Source: Steinernema hermaphroditum
Lineage: Eukaryota; Nematoda; Chromadorea; Rhabditida; Steinernematidae
Direction of reading: 5' to 3'
NCBI GenBank assembly: GCA_030435675.1
Contig: CM059623.1
Span: 13,858,092-13,922,091 of the forward strand
Length of the DNA: 64,000 nt
Below the pieces are notes generated by a model. That model was not told where the DNA came from, searched no databases, and was given only the letters and a program-made list of their open reading frames with translations. Below, in pieces: positions 13,901-25,410 of the stretch (positions are counted from its first letter, which is position 1; each line of letters begins with the position of its first letter). Made by a program: the position numbers and the translations under genes.

Positions 13901-16369
13901 AATTTTGCGAGCTTCTCTTGTTTCGTATCATCATATCGGATGACAATAGCGGTGATTGAGTGTCGTTCAAGAAAAAGAAAGGATGGGTAAGGTCGGTTAG
14001 TCAGCAAGGCCTCAGCTACAACACGCGCTACCGTGAAATCTCGAGGCTAAATTAGCCACTACGGGGCACCCTACGTTTAATCGTTTTCAACTTCCAGAAG
14101 GATCTACAAGCCTGTGTGGGTGGCAAAGATGGCCATATCCATAGGAGGTTGTTCGCTATGCTCCACTTAGAGTTCCCGTTTATCACTTGAAAGGTTGCCT
14201 ACCCGGCCAAGATGCAAGTGCAACCTCCGATCCCACTGAGTATATGTTGTTTTTTCATAACCGTGTATTATCTATTCATTAAAAACGAAATTCCCGTTAA
14301 TATATGCTGTAAGTTGGGTCATTTGTCGCCTCTGACTTGGCCAAAGATGACAACATAACATTCTGTATTTCGCTGTTTGAAGCCATTCCATTGGTGCACG
14401 TTTGAATCCATTATGTTAGGATAACGATATCTGGTCACAGAGACGGAGGTTCGGCTTCCGCTCTGGGTCCGGTTCCGACTCAGTTCGCCTCATTCACGAC
14501 CTTCCAGAAGCTGACTACCACTGGTATATTCTCCCCTTAAGACAACATAAGACAAAGTTCGCGTCAATGCCTCAAACAAATGTAGTTAACAACGACCTGT
14601 ATACGGTATACAGTGAGAAAATCCTGATTCACGACCTTCCAATAGCTGACTACCTTTGGTATATTTTCAATGCAGCGTACTTGTTCTGTCAGTCGGCATC
14701 AATATGACAGTCATACTACACTCCGTGTTCTGCACTGCGCGACCCATTTCAAGCAGGTTACTACCAGCACTGAATGATGAACTCTGTGTAGTTCATAGAG
14801 ATGAACTTTTCAATCTGCGATGACCATAACTTGACCTTTTTCCACAAATCGATGGAAGAAAGCTGGTCGTTTTGGTGTAAAAAGTGCCTCTTGCTGTAAA
14901 ATTCCGCCTTCGTCGCTCCGTGTGTACGCTGTTTTACTGAGACACAGAACTGCAGCGGGTCGGGGAAGCCGCCATCGATCACCGGGAACCCGCGAGCCGC
15001 GACTTTTGAAGTGTCGGCGATTGTTTACATCGGTCGATCTGAAGCGGGAGAGACTAACTATCGCCGGTCGCGTGCTTGTGTTCGTTTTCGAAACATTTGT
15101 CGTCGCCATCGGGCTGGGGGCAAAGAGGAAGAAGGTGGCGGCGGGCAGACCCACGTGACTGATAGCGGGCAGCGTGGAAGCGGCGGCGTGGGGCTAGGGT
15201 GAAGGGTGGCTTCGACTGGGAATGGATTTTAGGGAAGGAACGTGGACGAGGAAGGGGAAGAATAAAAGAAGAAGGGGACATTGAGGGAGGGGGTCGGATG
15301 GATGTGGTCAAGCTGGGGATTTCAAAAGGGCACGAGCATTTAAATCAAAAGCAAAGCTATTGTAGCTCATATCCCGTGTTCTCCACTATCTATCTCTCTT
15401 TGGGTATTTCCAGAATCAGACGCAAACAGATGAGATTTTGGTGAAAAATTGTAGGGTAAACAGACCATTTTTCTGAGTTATTTAATTGAGCGATAGACCC
15501 ATAGCGACATTAGTACAATTTCTCTGCAGATCCAATCGATGACATTCCATTTCACGAGGACCTTTTGCAAGAAGAGAGCCAAAGAACGCAACTCTATTTT
15601 GAGCCAATTATGATGTAAACACTAGGTGTACATCTTGGTGGGAAACGACGGGCAGGTGACACACACCTTCACAGATAGGGGGTGACCGCTCGACGGTCTA
15701 CGTATCAGAAAAGTGGTCGTGCATTTATCGCTATGTGCTCTCTAAGGCATTCATAAATAATCGCTTATGGGAAAAGACGGCGATTGGATCTTCTTCTCTC
15801 AAATCAAGACTCATCAGAGTCTTTATTACTCCGACGTTCGCACCGCCACTTGCTCCGAACTTAGGATCCTCGAACATCCACCTTATGGTTTTGTGACCTT
15901 TGTACCTTAACGTACTATATTCAGCCCTTTGCATCTATCCTGTACTGATGCCAGAAGAAGGCCGGTGTGATACTGTGCCCTCATGACGGCCTGCCGTAGA
16001 TTTGGGAAAATAAACCATAAACCAGATGAGATCTCTTCTCAAAAACTCGATCTTGTTCAGCTTTTGAGTCACCGAACACTAGCTTTATTTTGAGCGTATC
16101 CCTGTCGCACTCAATCTTGTCAACATTCGGCCTATAAGATACACAATCCAACCGGACCCATCACGTGGGATCGAGATAAAGAGCACGAAAATATGTATTG
16201 AATGAACTTCATTTCCGGTGTGTGTAGGACACAAAACAAGTTCAAGGGGTGCTTGAAAATGTCAGAGTTCAGAGGGTGATTGGAAGTGCAACGGGCGATG
16301 GGAATGGTTCTGGAGGATCGATGAGGAAGTAGCAAGTTGTGTCTGTCGGAGAAGCTATTTTTAGCGACT

Positions 16370-16490
16370 TTGGAGACGTTCACTTCTTGAGATAAACACA
16401 TTTCCGAGACGTTTGGTGTCGTCACCGTTGTGATGAAATAGACAGCGCCTCGCGGCAATGCACCCAACGCACCCAGAGTGCGCAATCTGC
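16370..16490. repeat. diverged direct repeat, copy 1
   Basis: This copy shares with 16868-16990 the order GAGACGT-CACTTC, ACACATTTCCGA, TTGTGATGAAA, CAGCGC-TCGCGGC and the exact string atgcacccaacgcaccc. On the minus strand both copies read LGALGA-PR-AVY, so they may descend from a coding exon. Confidence 0.55.
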
Positions 16491-16867
16491 TCCACTGATT
16501 GAGAGGCCAACAGCTAAAATAAAAAACAATATTCAATACTTAAAGATAGCTTCATAGCAGGTAAGGGTGCCTGTGAATTCATCAGTAGACGCTTTGAATT
16601 AGGTCGGTTAGTGATTGTGTAATTATCGCTATGTGCTCTCTAAGGCGAACTTTATGGGTTTGGCTTGAAGATGGTTTCCATAACCCAAAAGAGATCGCTG
16701 CAAAATGACAACAAAACATAGAGGAAGCCTGTATTAAACGGAACTCAATATCGCTCGAAATGTTTCTTTATCCATTCGTTTTAAAGTCCTATTCTATGCA
16801 GGAAGTAGAAGGATAGTTGTGTTCGTGGACAAAGCAGCCAATCAATTTTTTGGGCCGACGTCAGAGA

Positions 16868-16990
16868 CGTCCACTTCCGGAGGCAAACATTGAGAGAAGC
16901 ACACATTTCCGACACATTTAGTTGTGATGAAAGAGCCGAGGGGCATGTAAACAGCGCTTCGCGGCGATGCACCCAACGCACCCAGAGTGC
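16868..16990. repeat. diverged direct repeat, copy 2
   Basis: Second copy of the 16370-16490 repeat. It differs by small insertions, such as the extra bases around 16937. No gene structure joins the two. Confidence 0.55.
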
Positions 16991-17741
16991 GGGGATCGCC
17001 GCGGAGAAAATTGTTGTCGCTGGATTGGTCGGGGGACGGGGAGCTCGAATACTTGAGTGTTTTCCGATTGAGGGGACAAGCCTCTACGTACTGTTGTAAC
17101 TGTTGGTAGCATGTGGGCAAAGATATTGAACAAAGAACAGATGGAAACATTATTTGTCCGATTTCCAGTTTGAGATTTATGAGATAAGTTTCATTTTTGA
17201 ATTGATACCAAAGCTGGCAAATGATAGGAAAATCGGATGACCGTTTCGATTCCGTGTCATCTAGAGGTGACTGTGCAATGGAGGAAACTTCCAGTGGATC
17301 ATGACAAGCCACAGTTTATTTTAGGAAAGTTGAAGCATCAAACGTGTAAACATTGGGTACGAGGAACACGGCTCAAAGTCTGCTAAGTGCTTTGGCTATG
17401 TTGATACACAGGTGATTCAGAGAGGAAGGGATTTGCGTTGGTGGAAGCAGTAGATTAAGAAACGTTTACGACGGCGATTGGAAAAGGAGGATCAGTTATC
17501 AGGGAGTCAATCACATCTAATGATCTTGAAGTAGATAAACTATTAGAAAGAAGGCCTGTTTCCGATAAAATCAGATTCATCAAATTATTGCAGCTACTTG
17601 AGGTTTAAGGGAAGACATCAATGAATGACTTAAAAAGGAAAACCCAAAACATACATTAAAAAAATACGTAATGTTGGAATATGGAAGCACCAGCTTTTGA
17701 AATGCATTTTCTGTGATAATCATGTGCAAGGTAAAAAAGTT

Positions 17742-17814
17742 AGCCCGATGCGGGGCTCGAACCCGCGACAGCCAGATTAAGAGTCTGGTGCTCTACCGAC
17801 TGAGCTAACCGGGC
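17742..17814 (-). tRNA. tRNA-Lys (CTT)
   Basis: The reverse complement begins GCCCGGTTAGCTCAGTCGG, has anticodon loop CTCTTAA (CTT) and T-arm GGTTCGAGCCC, and its acceptor closes with ATCGGGC. The base after the acceptor is U in all three copies in this window. Poly-T follows as terminator. Confidence 0.95.
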
Positions 17815-18956
17815 GTCTCTATGTAGTGTCCTTCTGCCCTTATTATCACTACACTGCATGACTGATCACTTCCTCGCGGGCAATCATGCCAGTATGCTGA
17901 TTGGACGCACATAAGCCGGTCGGATACAATCTGAATGAGATGTCTCTCGATGATCGAGAAGATCGAAGATCGAGCCACACCCGACATGAGATCGAAGATC
18001 GACATCAAGATCCTTGAAAATCGAAGTGCGCGATATCGGGACTGCTGTTACAACGTGGTGGAATATCCGATATGTTAAGGGAACCTCCCTGTCCACATGA
18101 CACCTTAAATCAGCGCCTTGTATTGATGATGGAACTATGTATGATCCAATGAGCTGAAACTTCCTTGGGACCTTCGATAAACGCCTCATATCAAAGGTCA
18201 AAGGTCGCGTTGCACCAAAACTGCCTTCAAACAACTTACTTAGCCACTGAAACATCAACATCAACGGCAGATATCCATTCCATCGACATTCGTCTTCGTG
18301 ACATCATTGTAATGACAAAGTGACGAGCGCTGATCTGTAAACAGATGGTGTGATGCACCCAGATTGCGGAAATTCGTCCCTTTGTTAGAGCTTTGTTGAT
18401 CGAGGGACCAAAACGAACCAGATCAAAATTTCTTACATCATATATTGTACCATTTCACAACACCTTCAATCGAGTAAATAAATCCAACTTGAAAATCTCT
18501 AAGGGAGGTCACGTAAAAGCAGAGATTTTCCATTCCTTGCCATATGACTGTGCCAACTAAGCGTGTCTTCGTTTCAGTGAACATCTTCAAGGACTTTGCC
18601 ATTTGTAGGTATCAACACCGCTATCTCCTTCCCACACATTTCGAACACATATCGTGGTGGTGTGATAAATATTTTCCGATTCTGCACGTAGACCACCGCG
18701 ATACGAAGGTTATTCAGGGGTTTCCGTTTACTTTTAAGGCAGTAGAGAAAGTGATGTACAAGATTTCTAGGAAATGGGACCTTATTTATAACATGTCTGT
18801 GAGATGTGACGTTAACAGAGACGTAAGTTGTTAACTCAGATGAAAAACTTCATTTTAGGGATGGGCAAATAGAGATCTTAGGATGTTAGCCTATCCCTAT
18901 TCAATACAAAACAAATTGCGACTTGGAATGGTAACCTTTTTTTTCACAATCAATAC
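17815..18956. other. intergenic, no confident gene
   Basis: A plus-strand frame at 18544-18834 has a plausible donor at its end but no recognisable protein or start context, so it is not annotated. About 18340-18365 carries a short piece resembling the 16370/16868 repeat. Confidence 0.35.
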
Positions 18957-19363
18957 CTGCAGGTCACGTGATATCGCTACAGAAATATGACGATAAACAT
19001 CCGTCTCAAAGATGCAGACTCCGTTCTGGACAAACTTGATTCCAACCTGGAGAAAAGTACGTGTTTGATGGATTGAAGATCGTTAGGGGAAAACAGCGAT
19101 TGCACGAGGAAATTAACGTGTTTACACAAAAAAAATGTTGAGATGAAGACCGAAGAATAATGCATTTCAGGCGACAACCTGCAAAGAGTTATTTGACGAA
19201 CACGTCTTGCAACATCTCCATGACAGTTTTCCATATGGCCTTCTGAAGAACCCAGAAGAGTCATGCGGTCTAAGAGCACGAAATCGATATCTGCGCGACA
19301 AACACCGTTGTCGTTGTCGATTTCCAGGACGCACATTTCGCTGATAATGTCGTTCGACGTCAT
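18957..19363 (-). CDS. possible small gene fragment, unrecognised
   Basis: On the minus strand an ATG at 19363 opens MTSNDIISEMCVLEIDND, and a candidate exon at 18957-19046 follows a good CTCCAG acceptor and ends at CTGCAG|GTATTG. That exon reads VGIKFVQNGVCIFETDVYRH, which looks like protein. The junction between the two parts and any downstream exon could not be fixed. It may be a real small gene or a decayed one. Confidence 0.25.
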
Positions 19364-19476
19364 CGTTACGTATGAAGAACATGGTCGCGGCTAAGGAAGA
19401 GGTGTTGGTTGTTTGTGTACGGAAATGGGGGCGAACACAGGAGAGACACGTGGGGAACGGTTAAACTGGTGAACAA

Positions 19477-19838
19477 GGGATAGGGATAGGGATAGGGATA
19501 GGGATAGGGATAGGGATAGGGATAGGGATAGGGATAGGGATAGGGATAGGGATAGGGATAGGGATAGGGATAGGGATAGGGATAGGGATAGGGATAGGGA
19601 TAGGGATAGGGATAGGGATAGGGATAGGGATAGGGATAGGGATAGGGATAGGGATAGGGATAGGGATAGGGATAGGGATAGGGATAGGGATAGGGATAGG
19701 GATAGGGATAGGGATAGGGATAGGGATAGGGATAGGGATAGGGATAGGGATAGGGATAGGGATAGGGATAGGGATAGGGATAGGGATAGGGATAGGGATA
19801 GGGATAGGGATAGGGATAAGGATAGGGATAGGGATAGG
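19477..19838. repeat. (GGGATA)n hexamer array, about 60 copies
   Basis: This is an uninterrupted head-to-tail array of GGGATA over 362 bases with one visible variant unit near 19819. In register it can be written ATAGGG, one base from the TTAGGG telomere hexamer and unlike the nematode TTAGGC. The Pro-Ile reading frame across it is a by-product. The left flank (TGGTGAACAAGG) is shared with 21811-21822. Confidence 0.97.
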
Positions 19839-20825
19839 CTTCAAACCTCCGTTGCCTTCCAGATTACTGTACTAGGCACTCATTTTGTCCATACAAAGTC
19901 CTGGCGTGGCTCGTGGCGTGATGTCAGAAAAACAACAAGCCATTAAAGTCTCTCCTTCCCCACCATCAATCATTTGCGTAACAAGATCGCGTTCTCTCTG
20001 TTCTGTAGACCGTGCAGTTAGACGTACCTTCGTATCTTTTGAAAGTAGCAAAAATCGTGAGCAGGTCAAACGGGTTCCTGCTCGTCAAAAAAGTTCGCAA
20101 TTGTAACTTCATGAACCTGTTTGTCACGTTTCTGCGGGAAATCGATCTGGACGAATTGTGATAATATAGGTGACCGTGTGCTTGTTATGATGAACAGGTG
20201 TTGCGGAAATGTGATGTGGATGTACTCGATGGTGAATGGTGAAAGGAAAGAGTGTACTTGGGTGCAATTAATGTTGAAGAAAGTGTATACATCTTTCTAT
20301 TTATGAGTGAACTTTAAGGGGATTTACGAGGGTCAGTTTTCAAGATTTTCAAGAGTCTATGTCTAGACGTTTTACGTTTGTAAGTAGACGATAGAAATAA
20401 GCGTGTCTTGCGTTGTCGGGAATCAAAGGTAATCAAAGACATGATCAATGATCAACTGATCGAAAAAAGCAGACGGAGCTGCACCCATCTAATGCGTCCG
20501 ATACGACCTTCATTGGCAAACATTCCATCAGTTTTTTCGAGATCAGTTCCACGTGCATTGCGAAATCTACCTTCGGCTGAACGTTTTGCCTCACTGAACG
20601 AAACGTCCATTACTTCGATGATGAACATACGTGCAATTACCAATTACCACTATATGAGAACATCGGCCTTACATCTTCCTGCTACATTTATTGGACCTTT
20701 ACTACGTTAAAATATCGAAGGTGCCTGCGATTTGCAAGAAACAACTACGACAACAGGGTTTATGACCTTCCATTGTGACAAACAACAACAAGCTGCATTT
20801 CTTCGGATCATAAACCATTCAAGTC
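19839..20825. other. intergenic, no supported gene
   Basis: Short frames on both strands at about 20410-20710 overlap each other and have no supporting features. Confidence 0.35.
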
Positions 20826-20890
20826 ACTTCCTTGTTATTGATAGAACCGCTGTGTCCTGATCAGAGTTCGGAGTGATCTAAAAACGCGAT
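20826..20890. repeat. dispersed repeat family, copy 1 (partial)
   Basis: It starts with TCACTTCCTTGTTATTGA, followed by a diverged CTGATCAGAGTTCG-type stretch, as in the copy at 22704. Confidence 0.45.
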
Positions 20891-21493
20891 TCACTGTACT
20901 TCATCTATGGACACATGCAAGGTCACAAAGTGCTGCAGAAACCGAAAGTCAAAGTGTAATCAATTCCACTTACACGAGGGAACTAATTAAGAGAAAACGA
21001 CGTCCATCTGTCCACTTAGTCTGATGTGCCACACCGCCGCGTCTGCGCCGGATTGATTTCTTCTTCTGGAAGCCGCCGAAGATGTTCTGAAACTCCGAGG
21101 TTTCCGCCGAACCGAAGATTGGATCCCTGCTTCGTCTGCGCCTCTATCGGAATCAGCTTTTGGCCTCTACAATACCCACGGATGGGATCGCTGTCTTTAG
21201 CTCTCTCCCATGCCGAAGAAAGAAGATAAGCGACGACTACTGTGTGATGATTATCTTTTCGACGCCGTGCACGAGTGAACTCGGTAAACTGTCTCTGTTC
21301 GTCGTTCGCGTTTGCGCGATTCTATTGAGGCGAACTGAAGCTTGGTTGATACGAAACTCTCGGAATTCAAGGTCAACTGGCTCCGGAATCAATCCGCAAC
21401 GGTTCAAGATTCAATGAAAAGGCTTCATAAGCAGCTTTCGTTACGAAAGTTAGACTTACTCCAAAAACTTGAAACTCGACGATAGCACAGTCC

Positions 21494-21660
21494 CTATAAA
21501 GTCGGTCCCTCAATTTGCAAAATCATTCTCCTCTTTCCGCGCTTGGCGCCAAGTACATCGCTTCCTCGTCGCACTGTTTTTATGTGTGCACGAAGGCGTG
21601 TAAAACCATAAAAGAAATATTCCATAACCCGAGGATTTTGGCGCTGACAATTCTGACGAA
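21494..21660 (+). repeat. diverged direct repeat, copy 1
   Basis: It shares with 22166-22335 the order AGTCGG-CCCTCAATT, AAAATCATTCTC, TTGGCGCCAAGTAC-TCGCTTCCTC and CCATAAAAG-ATTCCATAAC-CGAGGAT. The two copies are about 670 bases apart in the same orientation. Confidence 0.65.
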
Positions 21661-21837
21661 CTCGATGATGCTGACGGAATTCAGTTGACTCCGGAGCCAA
21701 TCCGAGGCTACTCGAACCACCATTCAAGGATCGCTTTATATACTGAGGGCAACTATGACTTTTCGAGAGGAGCGGTGCGAAAAAAGCGCGGACGATTAAA
21801 AAGGCTAAATTGGTGAACAAGGAATAGATAATAGATA

Positions 21838-21909
21838 GCGTTGATGTCGAACCGGTGGTAGACGGCGCCCCGTGAAGCGCGCCGTCTACCACCGGTTCGA
21901 CATCAACGC
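21838..21909. repeat. perfect 30-bp inverted repeat with 12-base loop
   Basis: Bases 21838-21867 are the exact reverse complement of 21880-21909, separated by 12 bases. The stem is GC-rich (gtcgaaccggtggtagacgg) in an AT-richer surround. It is unlike the nearby diverged repeats in being perfect. Confidence 0.97.
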
Positions 21910-22165
21910 CGCGCCAGGAATGAAGCCGTCTACAAGTGATATCCTCTGTTGTCTATTAATTGGTGTCATGCAAGGCGTAACGCCTTTGATTCATGAAGTA
22001 AAGTCGTGAAAGTCGTGAAAGTCGGAATAGATAACTTCATACCCTCAGACTCAAATTCCGTGTTGTTAAATTTTGATCAATGCGTTGCTTGTGCTTGCCA
22101 TTAGCTATCTTTATGAAGGTTCTATTCAGTCCAATTACTTAAAATTCTGCGACAGACAGACAGTA

Positions 22166-22335
22166 GGATAGTCCTTATACAGTCGGCCCCTCAATTCGTG
22201 AAAAATCATTCTCTTCCTTTCCTGCTTGGCGCCAAGTACGTCGCTTCCTCATCACGCTATTTTTATCCGTCGGTGCGCGTACGCGGACGTCTGGAAGCCA
22301 TAAAAGATTCCATAACTCGAGGATGCTGGCGCCTT
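22166..22335 (+). repeat. diverged direct repeat, copy 2
   Basis: Second copy of the 21494-21660 repeat, with the TTGGCGCCAAGTACGTCGC core well preserved. Confidence 0.65.
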
Positions 22336-22703
22336 TGCGCACAAATACAAAGAAAGTACATTAGAGGGCAAGAAAGTACATAAGATCGACGAGCTGACGA
22401 CGGCAGTGTGCTTCTTCTCATTGACCATTCCTTGCCTAGTTGTCAAACTTCGTGGAACTTGGCATCAACTGCGGCGACACCAATGACAAATCACCGTGCG
22501 GCCCTTAATCAGAAAATAGGATTATCTTGCACCATTTGAATTCCATCGTTATCACACGAAAAGTGTCGGCTTAAGGCGTTGGGGAACGGCGGTGTCAGAT
22601 CGTAAGTCCAAGATGAAACCGATTAGTGTAAACTCAAATGCACAAAAGGATTTGCTTGATGCTTTCGAGATATCATCGACCGCATCCCTCTTCGCTCTTC
22701 ATC

Positions 22704-22870
22704 ACTTCCTTGTTATTGACAGATCCTCATTCCTCTGATCACAGTCCGATGCGATTTCGAAAACACCTCAAAGTACATGAGCGATTTTAGTTGAATAGAC
22801 CCACGTGAGGGAAGCCGGCCGTGCCTAATCAAATCATACGAAGATGGGAATACCCCAGTTCGAAAAACTA
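22704..22870. repeat. dispersed repeat family, copy 2
   Basis: It contains CACTTCCTTGTTATTGAC, then TAGACCCACGTGAG and a CCCATG/ATCAAATCAT region, in the same order as in the copy at 25262. No coding capacity is apparent. Confidence 0.55.
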
Positions 22871-23340
22871 GATTCGCTGTTTTCGATGGCACCGACAACG
22901 TGACAAAGGGCGAAAAATTACCGAGAAATAAACATCTGTCCTGTGGCACAATACTTGGTCAACCAAAGGCGAGAATTTAGCTGGAACATACACTTCTGTC
23001 CTTCTTTTTTCGCCCCAATCTAAGCAGTAAAAGACGGACTTCTTGTTTCAGGCTGTTCACCAGGCGTGAGCAGTAATGTTGATCGAGGAATCGTGGAATC
23101 GCCGTCTCTCCTGTAACCTATCGGTCATCAATGGACCACAAAAAATGTAGGATCTTGAAGTAAAGATACCCGAAAATGTGTGGGAGCATGGTGTTCCGTT
23201 TCCTATTTCTATAGGGGACTTGGTTAAGTTATTTCATGTGCTTTTCGGTTCATTTCGGTATTTGTGCGCGCGATTCGGCTGGGCAGAAGGCCTGATTCTT
23301 GTTCAATTTACCAGTTACTTGGTCCGCTTAACCGAAAGAT

Positions 23341-23751
23341 TTGGATTCAACCAAACACATGCTCAAGAATCGATCCGAATTTCTTTGTTGTTTTGTGTTG
23401 AGTGTTAGTAAAGAGGTCGCCGAGAAAGGAGTCAACGCAGCATCAGCGAACGCCTTGAAGTTGGCTCTCATCTGTGGAATAATGTATGGACAGGAGGAAC
23501 CAATCAAGGTCGTGGTGAACAGTTCGTGGGTTTGGGAACATGGTGATACAAGTCCACATATGTATTGCATCATGCCTGTAACAGCAAACCCCGGATGTTA
23601 TGTTGGCTTCCTTCAGTTACGAAATCTTTCTCCTGTGAGTGCCAGACCGTGCATTGAGGGCATAGCATACTTGGATCGATGCCAAAAAAGGAACGTAAAC
23701 AGGGTCGAGGGACGTTTTATGACTTTCAGAGATCGTTTATTCGAAAAATGA
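23341..23751 (+). CDS. unrecognised reading frame of 136 residues
   Basis: An open frame contains KEVAEKGVNAASANALKLAL and a hydrophobic middle, and ends at a TGA at 23749. A TTAG just before KEVAEKG could be a splice acceptor, in which case only the later part is an exon. I do not recognise the protein, and there is no supporting context. Confidence 0.22.
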   Translation: MDSTKHMLKNRSEFLCCFVLSVSKEVAEKGVNAASANALKLALICGIMYGQEEPIKVVVNSSWVWEHGDTSPHMYCIMPVTANPGCYVGFLQLRNLSPVSARPCIEGIAYLDRCQKRNVNRVEGRFMTFRDRLFEK

Positions 23752-24435
23752 GTGCGATTAATCGTGAGCTTCACGACAGCACGATGATATGTAAATAGCT
23801 CTACATACATATAAAGAAATATAGTCGATTGTCCATGGAACTGTATATGACTTGTTCATTTATCACGTATTCTATCTTCATACCTTGTGTCGTCTAATAA
23901 TAAAGCGAGTTTTTTCCATAGTACGATGCGCCCATCCCTGATTTAATTAGCCATAGTTGAGTGCTCTCACGTGCGGCCACAGAAAAAAATTTATTGGGTA
24001 CTTTGAAGTGCCTAGGGGAACGAACTCTGATCGGAGGGGCGATTGAAATTTGAGAACTGCCTTTGGCTTTTGAGCCGAACTTGTATGCTTAGGACACTAA
24101 TCACGTAATCTGTCACCTCGAGGATGATAACAATTAACCGCTCATAGGAGTGCAAAAATGAAAAAGGGGTGAGCATGATCATCAAAAAAATCACCTTATG
24201 TGGACTTCGAACAGATCTTATTATTCTGGAGTTCATGTTTGGCCAGAAAGGAGTTTCCCGCGCAGCCAGGTGCAAAGTCCTCTGTTAGTGGTGCGTCCTT
24301 GCACCCATCGACTTTGTGTCGTACAAACTTTTGGAAGGGCACGCGTAGCGAATCAACAAATTAGTGAAGTGCTCTTTAATTCCACTTTTTGAAGGTCATT
24401 TGCGTGTAGCGCAGAACTTTGCGATGTTCTTTGAC

Positions 24436-24577
24436 ACATCGGGTATGCAGAGTCCTTTAGACATAAAAAATGGTGGCGATCTATGGAACATGCAATACGA
24501 ATGGGTGAAGGGGTAAGATTTATCGCACTGTTATCCGTGAATAGCTCAGCCTATAAATTATAACAGCTAAAAAGTTT
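24436..24577. repeat. 3' flank of tRNA-Val shared with 52352-52505
   Basis: CACATCGGG, TCCTTTAGACATAAAAAATGGTG and CGATCT occur in the same order and spacing before both tRNA-Val genes, so tRNA and flank were copied together. Confidence 0.6.
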
Positions 24578-24650
24578 TGATCTCGGGCGGGCTCGAACCG
24601 CCGGCCTTCTGTGTGTTAGACAGATGTGATAACCACTACACCACGAGATC
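24578..24650 (-). tRNA. tRNA-Val (AAC)
   Basis: Identical in sequence to the copy at 5910, with a poly-T terminator. It forms a Val-Lys pair with the tRNA at 24791. Confidence 0.95.
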
Positions 24651-24790
24651 ACTGTTATCACCTTCCGACGTTGTTGTTATTACCATTCCAATTACAAATT
24701 ACTTCACTTTAATTTCGAAAAATTTAATGACCTATACAAAACACAATACAATAGTAAATAGAAGGAAACGTTAGTAATACCCAAAACGTT

Positions 24791-24863
24791 AGCCCGATGC
24801 GGGGCTCGAACCCGCGACAGCCAGATTAAGAGTCTGGTGCTCTACCGACTGAGCTAACCGGGT
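24791..24863 (-). tRNA. tRNA-Lys (CTT), acceptor mismatch
   Basis: It matches the other Lys copies except that the first base is A (ACCCGGT instead of GCCCGGT), giving an A1-C72 mismatch at the end of the acceptor stem. All arms and the CTT anticodon are otherwise intact. It may be a decaying copy or a variant used poorly. Confidence 0.85.
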
Positions 24864-24957
24864 AGCAGCTCTTATACTTTATTCTTCCACGATGCGGTAT
24901 CCTCATTGTGTACCGTAATCAACTGGGCGAGCGGATCGAAGAACCGCGTCCACCCAA

Positions 24958-25052
24958 CGACCTTAAACGTGCAGAATTCCCAAATTCTCCGCGAATTTGC
25001 TGATTCGCCCCACGTGCAGTCACCAAAGCCGATTCTACGCGATTAATTTGGG
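24958..25052 (+). repeat. diverged direct repeat, copy 1 (partner at 28702)
   Basis: CGACCTTAAACGTGCAGA, GAATT-CCGCGAATTTGCTGATTCG and ACGCGATTA match in order the stretch at 28702-28795. Confidence 0.5.
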
Positions 25053-25261
25053 TGCAGCGCGATCAAAAAATGGACTTTCCGCCCTTCATGGTTAGGTGCG
25101 CACTCAGCTTGATCGTTTAAAATCGGTCTTACGATGACTAGCCGATCATAAAACACAGTACCGCGATTAAAAGCTCTACGGAACGATCAACCATAAGCAA
25201 TCGATCCACTAAGCCTCTACATATGATCTGTCTGTACTTTCACTCACTAGACACCGTCTAG

Positions 25262-25410
25262 ACCACTTCCTTGTTATGGTGTCGATTTTTAATCGTGGTC
25301 ATAACAACGCCAAAGTACCCAGTCAAATTTTTCGGTAGACCCACGTGAGAACAGTCGCCCATGACTAATTGAATCATCGCGGGGCACACCCATGTACCGA
25401 AAAAACTCGA
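25262..25410. repeat. dispersed repeat family, copy 3
   Basis: It shares CACTTCCTTGTTAT, TAGACCCACGTGAGA and a CTAATTGAATCAT block with the copy at 22704. Confidence 0.55.

Larger units (their letters stand above)
10958..17741. other. gene-poor stretch with short repeats
   Basis: No reading frame here can be supported as a gene. Direct repeats are present: about 14490-14540 resembles 14628-14675 (both contain ACGACCTTCCA and GCTGACTACC), a 24-base exact repeat recurs at 15728 and 16624, and a longer diverged pair is listed at 16370 and 16868. A CpG-rich segment lies at 14940-15200. Confidence 0.4.

Noticed and set aside
18544..18834. Plus-strand frame of 96 residues with a donor-like end
   Set aside because: It has no recognisable protein, no convincing start and an uncertain second exon. 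A better exon candidate lies on the opposite strand nearby.
19461..19844. Pro-Ile repeat protein on the minus strand
   Set aside because: It is only the translation of the GGGATA hexamer array.
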